DNA of 64,000 bases from Dastarcus helophoroides (Eukaryota > Arthropoda > Insecta > Coleoptera > Bothrideridae): contig CM053335.1 in the NCBI GenBank assembly GCA_028583605.1, forward strand, positions 12,379,553-12,443,552. The letters run 5' to 3'. Position numbers and translations under genes: made by a program. The notes beneath the pieces are model-generated. The model worked only from the letters and a program-made list of their open reading frames with translations. It was not told where the DNA came from and ran no database searches. Positions 1 through 11,739 of this stretch are shown piece after piece; the first letter of the stretch is position 1, and every line of letters begins with the position of its first letter.

Positions 1-2250
1 GTATCTATTTTGTATGATTGTATTTTGTATGATAGTATTTCGTATGATAGTATTTCGTATAATAGTATTTTGTATAACAGTATTTTATATGATTGCATTT
101 TGTATGATCGCATTTTGTATGATTTCATTTGTGTATGATTTGTATTTTGTATGATTGTTATTTTGGTATTGTGTTTATTTTTGTACGATTTTATTTTGTC
201 ATGATTGTATTTGTGTGATAGTTATTTTGTATGATTGCATTGTTGTATGATTGCATTTGGTATGACTGCATCTTTGTATTACTTTGTTTTGTCTCATTGT
301 ATTTTGTAATGATTGTATTTTGTCTGATTGGTATTTTGTATGATTGAATTTTGTATGATACTGTTTTGTATGATAGTATTTTGTATGTTAGTATTTCGTA
401 TGACAATGTTTTGTATGATAATATTTTGTATGATTGAATTTTATGTGATTGCATTTTGTATTATTGCATTTTGTATGATTGTATTTTGTATGATTGTATT
501 TTGTATGATTTTATTTTGTATAAGTGTATTTTGTATGATTTTATTTTGTATGTGTGTATTTTGTACGATTTTATTTTGTATGATTGTATTTTGTATGATA
601 GTATTTTGTATGATTGCATTTTGTATGATTGCATTTGGTATGACTGCATTTTGTATGATTTTATTTTGTTTAATTGTATTTTGTATGATTGTATTTTGTA
701 TAATCGTATTTTGTATGATTGAATTTTGTATGATAGTATTTCGTATGATAGTATTTTGTATGATAGTGTTTCGTATGACAATATTTTGTATGATAATATT
801 TTGTATGATTGCATTTTGTATGATTGCATTTTGTATGATTGCATTTTATATGATTGCATTTTGTATGATTGCATTTTGTATGATTGCATTTTATATGATT
901 GCATTTTGTATTATTGCATTTTGTTTGATTGTATTTTGTATAATTGTATTTTGTATGATTGTATTTTGTATGATTGTATTTTGAATGTTTTTATTTTGTT
1001 TCATTTTATTTTGTATGATTGTATTTTATATGATCATATTTTGTATGATTGAATTTTGTATGATAGTATTTCGTATGATAGTATTTTGTATGACAATATT
1101 TTGTATGATAATATTTTGTATGATTGCATTGGATTTTGAATGATTGCATTTTATGTGATTGTATTTTATAAGATCGCATTTTGTATGATTGCATTTTGTT
1201 TTATTGTATTTTGTATGATTGTATTTTGTATGATTTTGCTTTGTATAATTGTATTTTGTAAGATTGTATTTATATGATTTTGTTTTGTATAATTGTATTT
1301 TGTATGATTGTATTTTCTATAATTGCATTTTATATGATTGCATTTTGTTTGATTGTATTTTGTATGATTGTATTTTGTATGATTGTATTTTGTATGATTG
1401 TATTTTGTATGATTTTATTTTGTATGATTGTATTTTGTATGATTGTATTTTGTATAATGGTCTTTTGTATGATTGTATTTTGTAGGATTGTATTTCGTAT
1501 GTTTTTATTTTGTATGATTGTATTTTTTATGATTGTATTTTATATGATTGTATTTTGTATGATAGTATTTGGTATGATAGTATTTCGTATAATAGTATTT
1601 TGTATGATTGTATATGTTATGATTGTATTTTGTATGATTGTAGTTTGTATGTTGTATTTTCTATGATTGTATTTTGTATGATTGTATTTTGCATGATTGT
1701 ATTTTGCATGATTGCATTTTATATGATTGCATTTTATATGATTGTATTTTGTATGATTGTATTATGTGTGATTGTATTTAGCATGATTGTATTTTGCATG
1801 ATTGTATTTTGTATGATTGCATTTTGTATGATTGTATTTTGTATGATTGTATTTTGTATGATTGTATTTTGTATGATTGCATTTGGTATAATTGTATTTT
1901 GTATGATTGTATTTTGTATGATGTATTTTGTTTGACTGTGTTTTGTATGATTGTACTTTGCATGGTTGTATTTTGTATGATTGTATTTTGTATGATTGTA
2001 TTTTGTATAATTGTATTCTGAATGACTGTATTTTGTATGATTGAATTTTGTATGACTGTATTTTGTATGATTGTATTTTGCATTATTATATTTTGTATGA
2101 TTGCATTTTGTATAATTGCATTTTATATAATTTTATTTTGCATGATTGTATTTTTTTGGCTGTATTTTGTATGATTCGATTTTGTATGATTGTATTTTGT
2201 ATCATTGTATTCTGTAGGAATGTATTTCGTATTTCGTATTTTGTATTTTA
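1..2250. repeat. 15-bp minisatellite array, truncated by the window edge
   Basis: The stretch is built from a 15-bp unit, roughly ATTTTGTATGATTGT, with single-base variants. Because 15 is divisible by 3 the array stays open in several frames and encodes repeats such as CILYD and MIVFC; these are not proteins. A diagnostic variant block (GACAAT followed by GATAATATT) occurs near 402, 777 and 1092, spacings of 375 and 315 bp, both multiples of 15, so longer blocks have been duplicated. The right end decays after about 2200 and meets a dispersed repeat at 2258. Confidence 0.95.
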
Positions 2251-2257
2251 GCTTATT

Positions 2258-2332
2258 GGTAACGCGAAACAATACGTTTACCCCTTATCTAAAATTGTTA
2301 AATGCTCCTACAGAAATTTTCACTTCAAAAAA
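2258..2332 (+). repeat. Dispersed repeat D, copy 1
   Basis: About 75 bp that aligns by eye with 20653-20726. Shared landmarks in order: ACGCGAAACAA, TTACCCC or TAACCCC, GCTCC, and TTTTCACTTCAAAAAA. It lies just beyond the right edge of the 15-bp minisatellite. The family is not recognised. Confidence 0.5.
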
Positions 2333-2365
2333 TATTGTAGTACGCGAATTTTTTAAATATAAGCA

Positions 2366-3502
2366 AAAAATTGGAAATTTGAATTTATTATTATTATCCA
2401 AAATTTGCTGGCCCCAAAAAAAATGTTGACATCAAGATCTTAAGACTAGAAACTTGGAGCTTTAATTTGTTATTTTTTAATTTTTTCTATGATTATTATT
2501 CATTGAGTTACAAATTCTTAAGAATTACCTCAAAATTTAGGATCCTTTCGAATCCCTTAATTTACGCGCATAGTATACTTAATTGTACTTTATTCTACTT
2601 TTTAATACAAATGAAAAAAGTAGTATACAATTATATATCAAAAACGGGTTAGTGAAACCAAGAATATATCAGCAAGTGGCCAATGAAAGTTATTTTTTTG
2701 AGTTAATAATCCCATTCGGCGTTGTCAGAAGTGAGATGTTGAGTCAAGCTGTTGGCAAGTTATTAAGTTGAATATGCGACAATGCAATTTGTAATGAATA
2801 CGTGGGGCTTATTCACAGTGCACCTGCGATTCTCCAAATTGGTAATTAGCGGGTGTAGTCGGTGTGAAATCCGCCGCAGTTCTCACAGTCGAACGGACAA
2901 TAATATAATCGCGCTCAGATGGGGAGAGACTGCTAAACTGCCAGCTAACGAAGGACGAAGTTGCGCCCCGTCTGTCTTCCACCTAAGCGAAAGTCTATCC
3001 CCTTTTGGAACATTCAATTTTTGACGCCGAGGGTGAATAATGTGTTAAAAATTTTTCATATGAGGCGTATTTTTCCCATATAGAATACAAAAATGTTAAG
3101 ATGGAACTCCAATGACATGATAACTATGTGGACCTAGCTTAAAAAGTAAAAGGAACAGATAAAATTCGGCCAAATTATTTTATATAATAATTTAGAATTG
3201 AGGTCATTTTAAGTTAGAGAAATCGTCAGATACTTACGTACTTACCTAAAATAATAATATTTTACCTGCTATTATAGCACGTATTATAACAGCTATGAAG
3301 AAAATATATCTACTTAATAAATGTGTAAGTTTTTGTGCCCTATCCTTAAGATGGTTAATAAACAAAATTGCTGTGGGGAATTTTATTAAAATAATGCCAA
3401 ATTAGGCTAAAAAAATTGTGAAGAAGTAAATATTCTTACGAAATATATAAAAAATAATTTTCTGGCACTTAGATACTAGTTATTTGATTAAAAGGATATC
3501 AA
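2366..3502. other. Non-repetitive intergenic DNA
   Basis: AT-rich single-copy-looking sequence. The part at about 2780-3020 is less AT-rich and holds an 80-codon open frame at 2782-3024 that resembles no family I know and has no clear splice or start context. I see no firm gene, and the richer part could be regulatory. Confidence 0.4.
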
Positions 3503-3509
3503 GACCGTG

Positions 3510-3520
3510 TGGCCTAATGG
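3510..3520 (+). promoter_or_regulatory. tRNA internal A box
   Basis: TGGCCTAATGG fits the Pol III A-box pattern TRGYNNANNGG. It spans the junction of the acceptor stem and D arm of the tRNA-Arg gene. Confidence 0.9.
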
Positions 3521-3553
3521 ATAAGGCGTCGGACTTCGGATCCGAAGATTGCA

Positions 3554-3564
3554 GGTTCGAGTCC
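3554..3564 (+). promoter_or_regulatory. tRNA internal B box
   Basis: GGTTCGAGTCC fits the B-box pattern GGTTCRANNCC and forms the T arm of the tRNA-Arg gene. Together with the A box it would recruit TFIIIC. Confidence 0.9.
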
Positions 3565-3580
3565 TGTCACGGTCGTTACA

Positions 3581-3588
3581 TTTTTTTT
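3581..3588 (+). terminator. Pol III T-run terminator of tRNA-Arg
   Basis: Eight consecutive T residues on the coding strand begin 6 nt after the last tRNA base, an ordinary distance for a eukaryotic tRNA gene. Confidence 0.9.
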
Positions 3589-3722
3589 ATTATTTAATTT
3601 AATACGCTGTTCTGTAATAATAGCAGTAGACGAAAGTAAATATAGAAAACAACATTTAGAATCCAAAAACTGTATTAAATTATTTTGTCTTCAAAATTTG
3701 AAATAATACACGGTGTTGAACT

Positions 3723-3931
3723 TTAATTTTGTTTGTTGACATTTCTGCGACCCATTTTGGAAATATTTAAACTTTTAGTGATGAAAGTTAACAATATTTT
3801 AAGACATTTTTCGAAATATCGCTAGGTAATATCATATTTCGAAAAATGTTTCAGAATATTGTGCTTTTGTTATCGTTACTAAAAATTTATATATTTCAAA
3901 ACTGGGTCGCGGAAATGTTAAATAAAATTAA
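3723..3931. mobile_element. Family A element, palindromic (fold-back) copy
   Basis: The left half and the reverse complement of the right half match over roughly 95 bp each around a short centre near 3822-3832. The arms contain GACATTTCTGCGACCCA on the left and TGGGTCGCGGAAATGTTA on the right. Each arm is a diverged version of the 3' end of family A, seen at 6776-7018, 55934-56074 and 58528-59214 (GGCCCAGTTTGGAAATATTTAAA core). Similarity to the 6.8-kb copy continues rightward to about 3985. It reads as two family A ends joined head to head. Confidence 0.65.
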
Positions 3932-3985
3932 TCAAGCTAATGTTTCCGATCTACAAGAGTCTACTTTGAAGAATAAACTTTAATT

Positions 3986-4291
3986 TATACAAATTTTAAC
4001 CACTAAGAACGTCCACAAAGCGATGATGCTCAACTTGGAAAATTGTGTAAAATATGATTCGAGTTTATCCCCGAAGGGTATTTTTTAAATCATAATTTAT
4101 CACATTACTAAAATTTCGATAGGAAAATTTGGATTTTCGTTAATGACGTCATAACAGTTTAAAAAATTGCCCTTATTAAATTTTGTCACAAGCATTGCAC
4201 GTGCACAAAAATTCTAAATATTCCATTATTGAATGTGGGCGACATCGAGTGCACTCTTCCGAAACTAAAAATTGCTGCTATAACTACTTTC
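3986..4291. other. Intergenic DNA, nothing recognised
   Basis: AT-rich sequence between the palindromic element and the 275-bp satellite. An open frame at 4183-4443 runs into the satellite and is not supported as a gene. Confidence 0.5.
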
Positions 4292-5395
4292 TAAGAGATG
4301 ACACTGCGTTATTAAATTTTATATTTAATTGTTTGGGTGCATTTAATGCAATAAATCGTAAGAATATAAATGTAATGATAAATGGTTACCTGTTTTATTT
4401 GTTTATTGCTGTAATAGTTAACTTAATCTTGCATTACGTTTAAAATAGCCTCACGTGATTTTAGCGACATCTACTATTAAATAACCTAGGTAGGGAAATT
4501 GACGCGAATAACTATAGTTGCATTTGATATCCAAGAGATGTCGCTGCTGTGTGTAATAAATTTATTCCGAATTAATTATTATAATTTAAATATAAATTTT
4601 ATATTTCTTTGGGTGCATTTGATGCAATTTATAGTTAAAATGAAAATGTTATAATAAACGGTTACCTTTTTTATTTGTTCATTGCTGTAATACTTAACTT
4701 AATCTTGCATTACATTTAAAATAGCGTCACGTAATTTTAGCGACTTCTAGTATTAAATAACCTAGGTAGGGAAATCCACGCGGATAATTTATAGTCGCAT
4801 TTGATATCCAAGAGATGTGGTGCTGTGTAATAAATTTATTCTGAATTAATTATTATAATTTAAATATAAATTTTATATTTGTTTGGGTGCATTTGATGCA
4901 ATATATTGTTAAAATAAAAATGTAATAATAAATGGTTACCTTTTTTATTTGTTCACTGTTGTAATACTTAACTTAATCTTGCATTACATTTAAAATAACC
5001 TCATGTAATTTTAGCGACATCTACTATTCAATAACCTAAGTAGGGAAATCCACGCGGATAATTTATAGTCGCATTTGATATCCAAGAGATGTGGTGCTGT
5101 GTAATAAATTTATTCTGAATTAATTATTATAATTTAAATATAAATTTTATATTTGTTTGGGTGCATTTAATGCAATATATCGTAAAAATTAAAATGTAAT
5201 AATAAATGGTTACCTTTTTTATTTATTCGTTGCTGCACGAGTTTACTTAATCTTGCATTATATTTAAAATAGCCTCATGTAATTTTAACGACATCTACCA
5301 TTAAATAACCTAAGTAGCGAAATCAACGCGGATAACCTATAGTCGCATTTGATATCCAAGAGATGTCGCGCTGTGTAGTAAATTAATTACGTGAT
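4292..5395. repeat. 275-bp satellite, about four tandem copies
   Basis: The landmark GGTTACC recurs at 4384, 4660, 4934 and 5208, giving periods of 276, 274 and 274 bp. Each monomer also carries GGGTGCATTT-ATGCAAT, CTTAATCTTGCATTA, and a spaced inverted pair: AGCGACATCT near its middle and AGATGTCGCT further on. In the first monomer the pair is perfect over 10 bp (4463-4472 and 4536-4545); later monomers have point changes in one or both arms. Confidence 0.9.
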
Positions 5396-6320
5396 TTACG
5401 TTAATTTATTAACACCCTGAAATATATATTCTATAATTCAATTAGTAATGGGTGAAACTAGATGTAAGCACGTTGTATACTTTTCAGTCAAATCGAAATC
5501 ATTGCTGAGTCACTCCTTTTTATACTTTTGATCCTGAAATTTCGGTATTAACGAGTCAATTAGATTTTAAATACGGAGACCTTAATTTTAAATCCTAATT
5601 TTAGTCAATTGGAATTTTTTTAAATCATTTAAGGGAACTGTGTCTGTGTTCGGCGATAATACCTTTTTCAGCAGAACTACGTTCTGAGTTTAATTGTGAA
5701 TTAATTGAGACGAATTATTCTTTACTCTCTTTAACATACGGAGTTTGATCCTATTATCAACATCTCTTAGAGCATCAATCAAAAATCCAAGAAGACTCCT
5801 TTTATTAAAACCAAAAGAGGAACACTGACTACTGAATTGCATAAAGTTAAATTAAAGAAGAAAAGAATTCCCCGTTTCTGAATGGTGTTGTATCTTTGCA
5901 GCATCTATCGAAAACTATCCGAAGTTCCAACCCTTTAGCAGATTCCACGCGTAGTGCTAGACGGAAATTTCTATTACCCAACAGAGGTCGCCCATTTATC
6001 AATTTTAAATTATAACTATAAGCCTAGATTTCATTGGTGTGTCGTGTTTTTTATGATCAGATGAGACATGGAATGCGATTTTTTTTTTAGATTTCAACAC
6101 CAAGTCGCTGTAAACGAGTATTAACAATTTTGCTTTCTTCCGTAGTGTATTTAAAAAATAATTTCGCGAAGAGAAAAATTAAAAAAATTGACATTTTGAA
6201 ATTCCGGCATTTTTAAAGTGAAAAATTCTTTGGGGGCGTTTAGCAATTTTGGATAAGGGATAAATTGATCGTTTTGCATTAGTTAAAAACAATAAAAAAT
6301 ACAAAGTACAACCTAATAAA
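5396..6320. other. Intergenic DNA, no gene seen
   Basis: AT-rich, non-repetitive by eye, with no supported open frame and no RNA gene recognised. Confidence 0.5.
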
Positions 6321-6324
6321 GTAC

Positions 6325-6775
6325 AAATATCACATATACGGATATAGCGAATATGCGATTATACGGATATGCGAGTATACGATATGACGCATGATACGAT
6401 ATACGGATATACTGATATACCGATATTACCGATATACGAATATACAGATGTATACGGATATACCGATTAACACGATATAAACGATGTACGAATAAGTAAC
6501 GAATATACGAATATACAATATAGCGATATAACGATATACGATATACGATAATACGATATACGATATACGAATATACAGATATACGATATACATATACGAT
6601 ATACGATATACGATATACGACCGTCCGCATATAACGATATACGTATACGATATACATATACGATATACGATATACGATATACGATAATACGATATACCAT
6701 ATAAGATATACCATATACATATACCATATAACAATTAAAAAGATATACGATATACGATATACGATATACGATATA
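6325..6775. repeat. 7-bp array, CGATATA unit
   Basis: Tandem CGATATA with many single-base variants. Twenty-one bases encode seven residues, so minus-strand frames read YRISYIV repeats, which are artefacts. The right end stops where family A element A2 begins. Confidence 0.9.
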
Positions 6776-7018
6776 CAAAAAAACAAAAATTTTTATTTTT
6801 TCCATATCTAATTTTTGGTCTCCTATTTTTCATTATTCCTATTCTATGTAAAATAAAATAATCTCTTAATTTGTGAACTGTCATGAAGTGACATTTTCAA
6901 TAAATTTAAATGTCACGTAGTCGCATTTCAAAAACTGTTTAGAAAATTGTCAACAAACCATAAAAATTTAAACATTTCCAAACTGGGCCGAAGAAATGTT
7001 AAATAAATTGAAGAAAAA
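6776..7018 (+). mobile_element. Family A retroposon copy A2, 5' truncated
   Basis: The plus strand matches the reverse complement of the 58.5-kb element over its last 240 bases or so. Landmarks are TTTTTGGTCTCCTATTTTTC, AACTGTCATGAAGTGAC, ACAAACCATAAAAATTTAAA, GGGCCGAAGAAATG and the A-rich end AAATAAATTGAAGAAAAA. The 5' part, including the hammerhead, is missing and replaced by the CGATATA array. Similarity to the 3.9-kb element continues to about 7055, where the next 7-bp array starts. Confidence 0.75.
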
Positions 7019-7055
7019 CATAATATTTCCGGTCAATAAGGGTCTACCATGAAGA

Positions 7056-8165
7056 ATATACAACATACAACATACAACATGCAACATGCAACATACAACA
7101 TACAACATACAACATACAACATACAACATACAACATACAACATACAACATACAACATACAACATACAACATACAACATACAACATACAACATACAACATA
7201 CAACATACAACATACAACATACAACATACAACATACAACATACAACATACAACATACAACATACAACATACAACATACAATATACAAGATACAATATACA
7301 ACATACAATATACAACATACAACATACAACATACAATATACAATAAACAATATACAACATACAATATACAATATACAACATACAATATACAACATACAAT
7401 ACAATATACAATATACAATATACAATATACAATATACAATATACAATATACAATATACAATATACAATATACAATATACAATACACAATATACAATATAC
7501 AATATACAATATACAATATACAATATACAATATACAATGTACAATGTACAATATACAATATACAATATACAATATACAATATACAATATACAATATACAA
7601 TATACAATATACAATGTACAATGTACAATATACAATATACAATATACAATATACAATATACAATATACAATATACAATATACAATATACAATATACAATA
7701 TACAATATACAATATACAATATACAATATACAATATACAATATACAATATACAATATACAATATACAATATACAATATACAATATACAATATACAATATA
7801 CAATATACAATATACAATATACAATATACAATATACAATATACAATATACAATATACAATATACAATATACAATATACAATATACAATATACAATATACA
7901 ATATACAATATACAATATACAATATACAATATACAATATACAATATACAATATACAATATACAATATACAATATACAATATACAATATACAATATACAAT
8001 ATACAATATACAACATTCAATATACAACATACAACACACAACACACAACACACAACACACAACACACAACACATAACACACAACACACAACACACAACAC
8101 ACAACACACAACATACAACATACAACATACAACATACAATATACAACATACAATATACAATATAA
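7056..8165. repeat. 7-bp array in zones (ATACAAC, ATACAAT, ACACAAC)
   Basis: A 1.1-kb array with one 7-bp register and changing variants: ATACAAC to about 7275, mixed to about 7390, almost pure ATACAAT to about 8010 with rare ATGTACA interruptions near 7537 and 7614, ACACAAC at about 8030-8110, then mixed again. All six frames are open and encode YNIQYTI or CILYIVY style repeats, up to 425 codons; none is a gene. Confidence 0.97.
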
Positions 8166-8255
8166 AACATACAAAATACAATCATACAATATAAAATCAT
8201 ACAATATAAAATCATACAGAATACAATCATAGAATATACAATCATACAAAATACA
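8166..8255. repeat. 15-bp minisatellite, inverted relative to 1-2250
   Basis: About six units of the type AATCATACAATATAA or AATACAATCATACAA. They are the reverse complement of the 15-bp unit that fills 1-2250. They lie between the 7-bp array and family B copy B1. Confidence 0.8.
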
Positions 8256-8256
8256 C

Positions 8257-8421
8257 ATCAGAGGTCGTCAAGCTATCATCTTCAGTATCTCTCTGAAGAT
8301 GATAGCTTGGCTATTCGAAACGAATTAGAGCAACCTCTGTTGTGTCTTTTAATCTTCTTGGTTTCAGGGGACAAGATTTGTATTTTAATTTATGAAGATA
8401 ACCAAGGACCAGTCCGTTCCC
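8257..8421 (+). mobile_element. Family B element B1, small central hairpin
   Basis: The right half is complete: CTGAAGATGATAGCTTGGC, GAAAC, TTAGAGCAACC, GGTTTCAGGGGACAAG, then AAGATAACCAAGGACCAGTC. The left half is reduced to CAAGCTATCATCTTCAG, forming a local hairpin with the right half. The helix II region carries an extra T (CTATTCGAAA) compared with other copies. Confidence 0.8.
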
Positions 8422-9394
8422 TAAAAAAAGCTTTAAGCCTTTAATATTTCAAGCCTTTTCTTAATTCCTTGATTTTACATGGGAGCAGCTAGATTTTTTT
8501 CCAGGGGAGCAAACTGGGGAAACGATATTTGTTAGGTGGCCAAGAAGCTCTGCAAGGTGGACCTTTGATGCATTACAAGTATAAAGTCGATTTTTCTAGG
8601 GTGGGCACTGTCCACCTGTGCCACTCCTAGCTACGCTAATGTGACTTACATTTGGCTTTTACTCTAATTTCGAGTTTTTTTTAAAAGAATCTTCAAAAAA
8701 GGTATTTCTAAAAAACCATTTATAGGAAAAAATCGGGATTTCACGAAAAAAACCTTTGCGAGTAGGAAGTTTTTTTTAATAAAAAAATATATTTCTTTAA
8801 ATGACTGGAAATTTCCAAAAAAGTGCATCAAATAGTTATTAAAGTATTTGAGAGAAGCCAAAATTTCATGGCAAAGACGACGTTTTTAGATGTAGAAATT
8901 ATAGACAAATTCCGAAAAAAAGGGGAAGGTATTATGGAAATTCCTCAAAGGAAATTATGACACTTATAGTTTTTTATCAAAATTTCGACTTTTTTCTCAA
9001 ACTTTCAACTTGTCTTTACCAAATATTTTTTATAGAAATATAAAATTTATTTTTAAATTTCTAATTTTTCGTGTTAGGAGCTTTTTCTCCAATTAATTAA
9101 AATGTTAGGTCGAACTGTATTCAGATTTTTAATGCATTTAATTTACAATTTAATTAGAAAATTAATTATTACAGAACGAAAATTGCAGAAATGCCCAATA
9201 ATAAATAAATTGTAGACCCTAATTCGAACCTAAGATCTATAATTTTCGAATTAGTTAAAATCTTAGGTCATTTTTGAATAAATTTAAATTTATTAAATTT
9301 AACCTACAATTGGAGCCTTTAGGTCGAACCTAAGATCCATAATTAGAGCTTATCTTGAAATTGCAACTATAAATCGAATTTAGATTATGATAAA
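8422..9394. other. Degenerate AT-rich DNA, no gene
   Basis: Mostly loose repeats of AAATTTCGA and TTTTTTC motifs, with near-repeats of GGTCGAACCTAAGATC at about 9225 and 9325. No gene is supported. Confidence 0.5.
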
Positions 9395-9720
9395 ATTATA
9401 TAAGTGTTTGTCTGTCTGTCTGTCGACAGATCTGTTGTCCGGGATAATCTCGGAAACTGCTGAATCGTTTTTAATGAAACTTCTGCTAAAAAGTAGATGA
9501 TCTTTAGGGCTACCTTTTAGGATATTTTTATTCCATTAAAACTCAACCTCTCGCTTCTAAAAACTAAACTGTGCTAATTTTATTTTGAGGTTATAACACA
9601 GAGCATATGAGAGGGAAACCAGACCGCAATGTTTATGGCTGATATAATATTGGGAGGCCACCTACAACTCTAACGGATACTAGAATATGGAGGGTGTAAA
9701 TTTGAATCTATTATTCTATT
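9395..9720 (+). repeat. Probable interspersed repeat with TGTC run
   Basis: A short TGTC run is followed by CGGGATAATCTCGGAAACTG and AATCGTTTTTAATGAAACTT. From memory this phrase style is common in dispersed arthropod repeats. No coding potential is seen and the boundaries are not defined. Confidence 0.35.
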
Positions 9721-11739
9721 AAAATCAAATGAGAAATTATTTTATTTTAAAATATTACGTCATTAGACTTTGGGTAGACGAGGTTGATAAGAGTCAGCTA
9801 GTTTCACATATTTCTTAATAACGAAGACACTTTAGAGAGGTCTCGAATGCACACCTGCATATGGGACATTTCATTCCTCCCCAATAATTGTCCGGTAAAT
9901 CCAGGAACAAATATAATTCGAACTTTCAATTTTTTGTAGGTGATAAAAAGGGCTTAAGTTATTTACTTAAAATTGCAATAATCAGCTCCATTTCGGATTG
10001 AAATTTGTAAAATTGTTTATTAATCCTTTTACCCACTCTTAAATCAAAATGCAACCAAGTGTAGTAATAATAATAAATAATAAATATAAGTATAAAAAAT
10101 AATTTTTTTAAGAAACTATTACCCAACAGTCTAAATTCAAATAACCCCAATTACCATTTACCAAATACCTATTTGTTCACACAACGAATCCAAATCGTGT
10201 CTTTTATTCACTTTAATGAAATTTTCCAATCGGGCCTTCCCTTTTAAAAGTCGGAAACAAAAACCCTTTTGTATAGTTCAGAGAATGAGCAGAGAACGCA
10301 GAAAAGCTCGACGGGAATGCGACGAATTTTATTATCGGGGAGTAAATTTGAATCTTTTTAAGTGAAAATAAATCGTCGTCGAGTTACAAATATGTGGAGG
10401 CCGGTCGTCTGCCTCCCTTCATTGCGATTCCCGAAGAGTGACCGCAGATAGGCGGAGAAATGCAACCTGAATATTAAGTAAATTCTGGGACGTTGGGGGA
10501 TCTCTCGGAGCGGAGCCATTTTTATTTGTCAACAATGAGGTGAAATCCCGTGGAAATTTAGCGGATTTACCGAGTGAGGAGCATTTTTTTCTGTGGCTTT
10601 TTCGTGTATTAAATAAAATGGGGACAGGTGGGTTTTAGAATTAAATTAATTTTTTATCACTGAGGAATTTTTAGAAATATTGTAAAAAACTGTGAAGTTA
10701 AAAGCTGTTTATTAGATACTTATATTTATAAACTATTAGAAAACCATTAGGGAGAAACACAACCGAGAAATTACTTATAGATTCCAGACATTTGTTTAAT
10801 GATTACAAGTAATTAGGGCCACTACGGAGATACGTAATTTTTGTTAAGACTTTGAGAGATCGAATGTTCTTTTAAGTATGGAGCACCAATATGAGGCAAC
10901 AGTTGGTCCCCAAGTTGGTCAGTTGATTAAATTAAGTAGGTTTTTTAATCACCAGTTTACTAAATTTCCACAGAATTACGCTTATAGGAAGAAGTTGTTC
11001 TTTTAAATAAAAGTATTAAAATTCAGAGTCTTTTCAAGAATCAGATATTAATTTATAGATCAAAATATACAACCAGTGTAACACTAATACTGAATAAAAT
11101 TCTTTTTCAAATTTTTCTCTATAAAAGGGATTTAAATTTCGTCTCATTTTTGACCGCAGACACTTATAAAAGTTTCGATAAGTTTGTAAAAGTTTCCTCA
11201 ACTAAAAAACCACCATATGGTGCCCACCTAATTTCTATTCATCCAATTCCTAGGTGCCCATTCGACGACATACGCCCCAAATCAGGTTTATGTAAAATAA
11301 TTGACAATCGATTTACCAAAGTTGGGCCAAAGCGACTATTACAATAAATTTTAGGTTGTTAGGAAATGTAACTGGAAAGCTTTGTAAATTACCCGAATTT
11401 AGACTGTTTTCCCTTGAAACGCAAATGCAGTAAATATCCATTACGGCTCCGGGCGCAAGACAGATTCATGGAACAGACGTGATTGAAAACGGAACAACGC
11501 CGTTTTATCAAACGAAAAGATCGTAAACTTAGTGTCAGTGCATGTACAGTGTTTCGTATTTAATTGGATGCATAAATATTTGAAAGTGATTTTGATTCAT
11601 TATGACACAAGAAATTAAATCTTGTGCCTACAGGACCTAAATTAGTAAAAAAATAATAATATGTCGACTGAAGTAAAATTTACAATAAAAGTGTATGAAA
11701 GGGCCAAAATGGCCATATTTTCGAAGTATGGCATACTAA
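9721..11739. other. Non-repetitive intergenic DNA
   Basis: No gene recognised. The part at about 10150-10620 is less AT-rich and less repetitive than its surroundings and could be regulatory. A 65-codon frame at 11150-11347 matches no family I know. Confidence 0.35.

Larger units (their letters stand above)
3503..3575 (+). tRNA. tRNA-Arg, anticodon TCG
   Basis: A 73-nt intronless cloverleaf. Acceptor arms GACCGTG and CACGGTC pair over 7 bp with G as discriminator. The D arm is GCC...GGC. The anticodon stem TCGGA/TCCGA closes the loop CTTCGGA, giving anticodon TCG, which reads CGA codons. The T stem GCAGG/CCTGT closes TTCGAGT, and the variable loop is 5 nt. CCA is not encoded, as in eukaryotes. 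Internal Pol III A and B boxes are intact and a T-run follows 5 nt downstream. Every stem pairs, so this is very likely functional. It is the best-supported gene in the window. Confidence 0.97.

Noticed and set aside
1..2250. CRISPR array
   Set aside because: The 15-bp units are contiguous with no unique spacers, and the organism is eukaryotic.
6968..8258. Open frames of 300-425 codons on both strands reading CILYIVY or YNIQYTI
   Set aside because: They are translations of a 7-bp tandem repeat that is open in all frames; composition is limited to a few residues and there is no start context.
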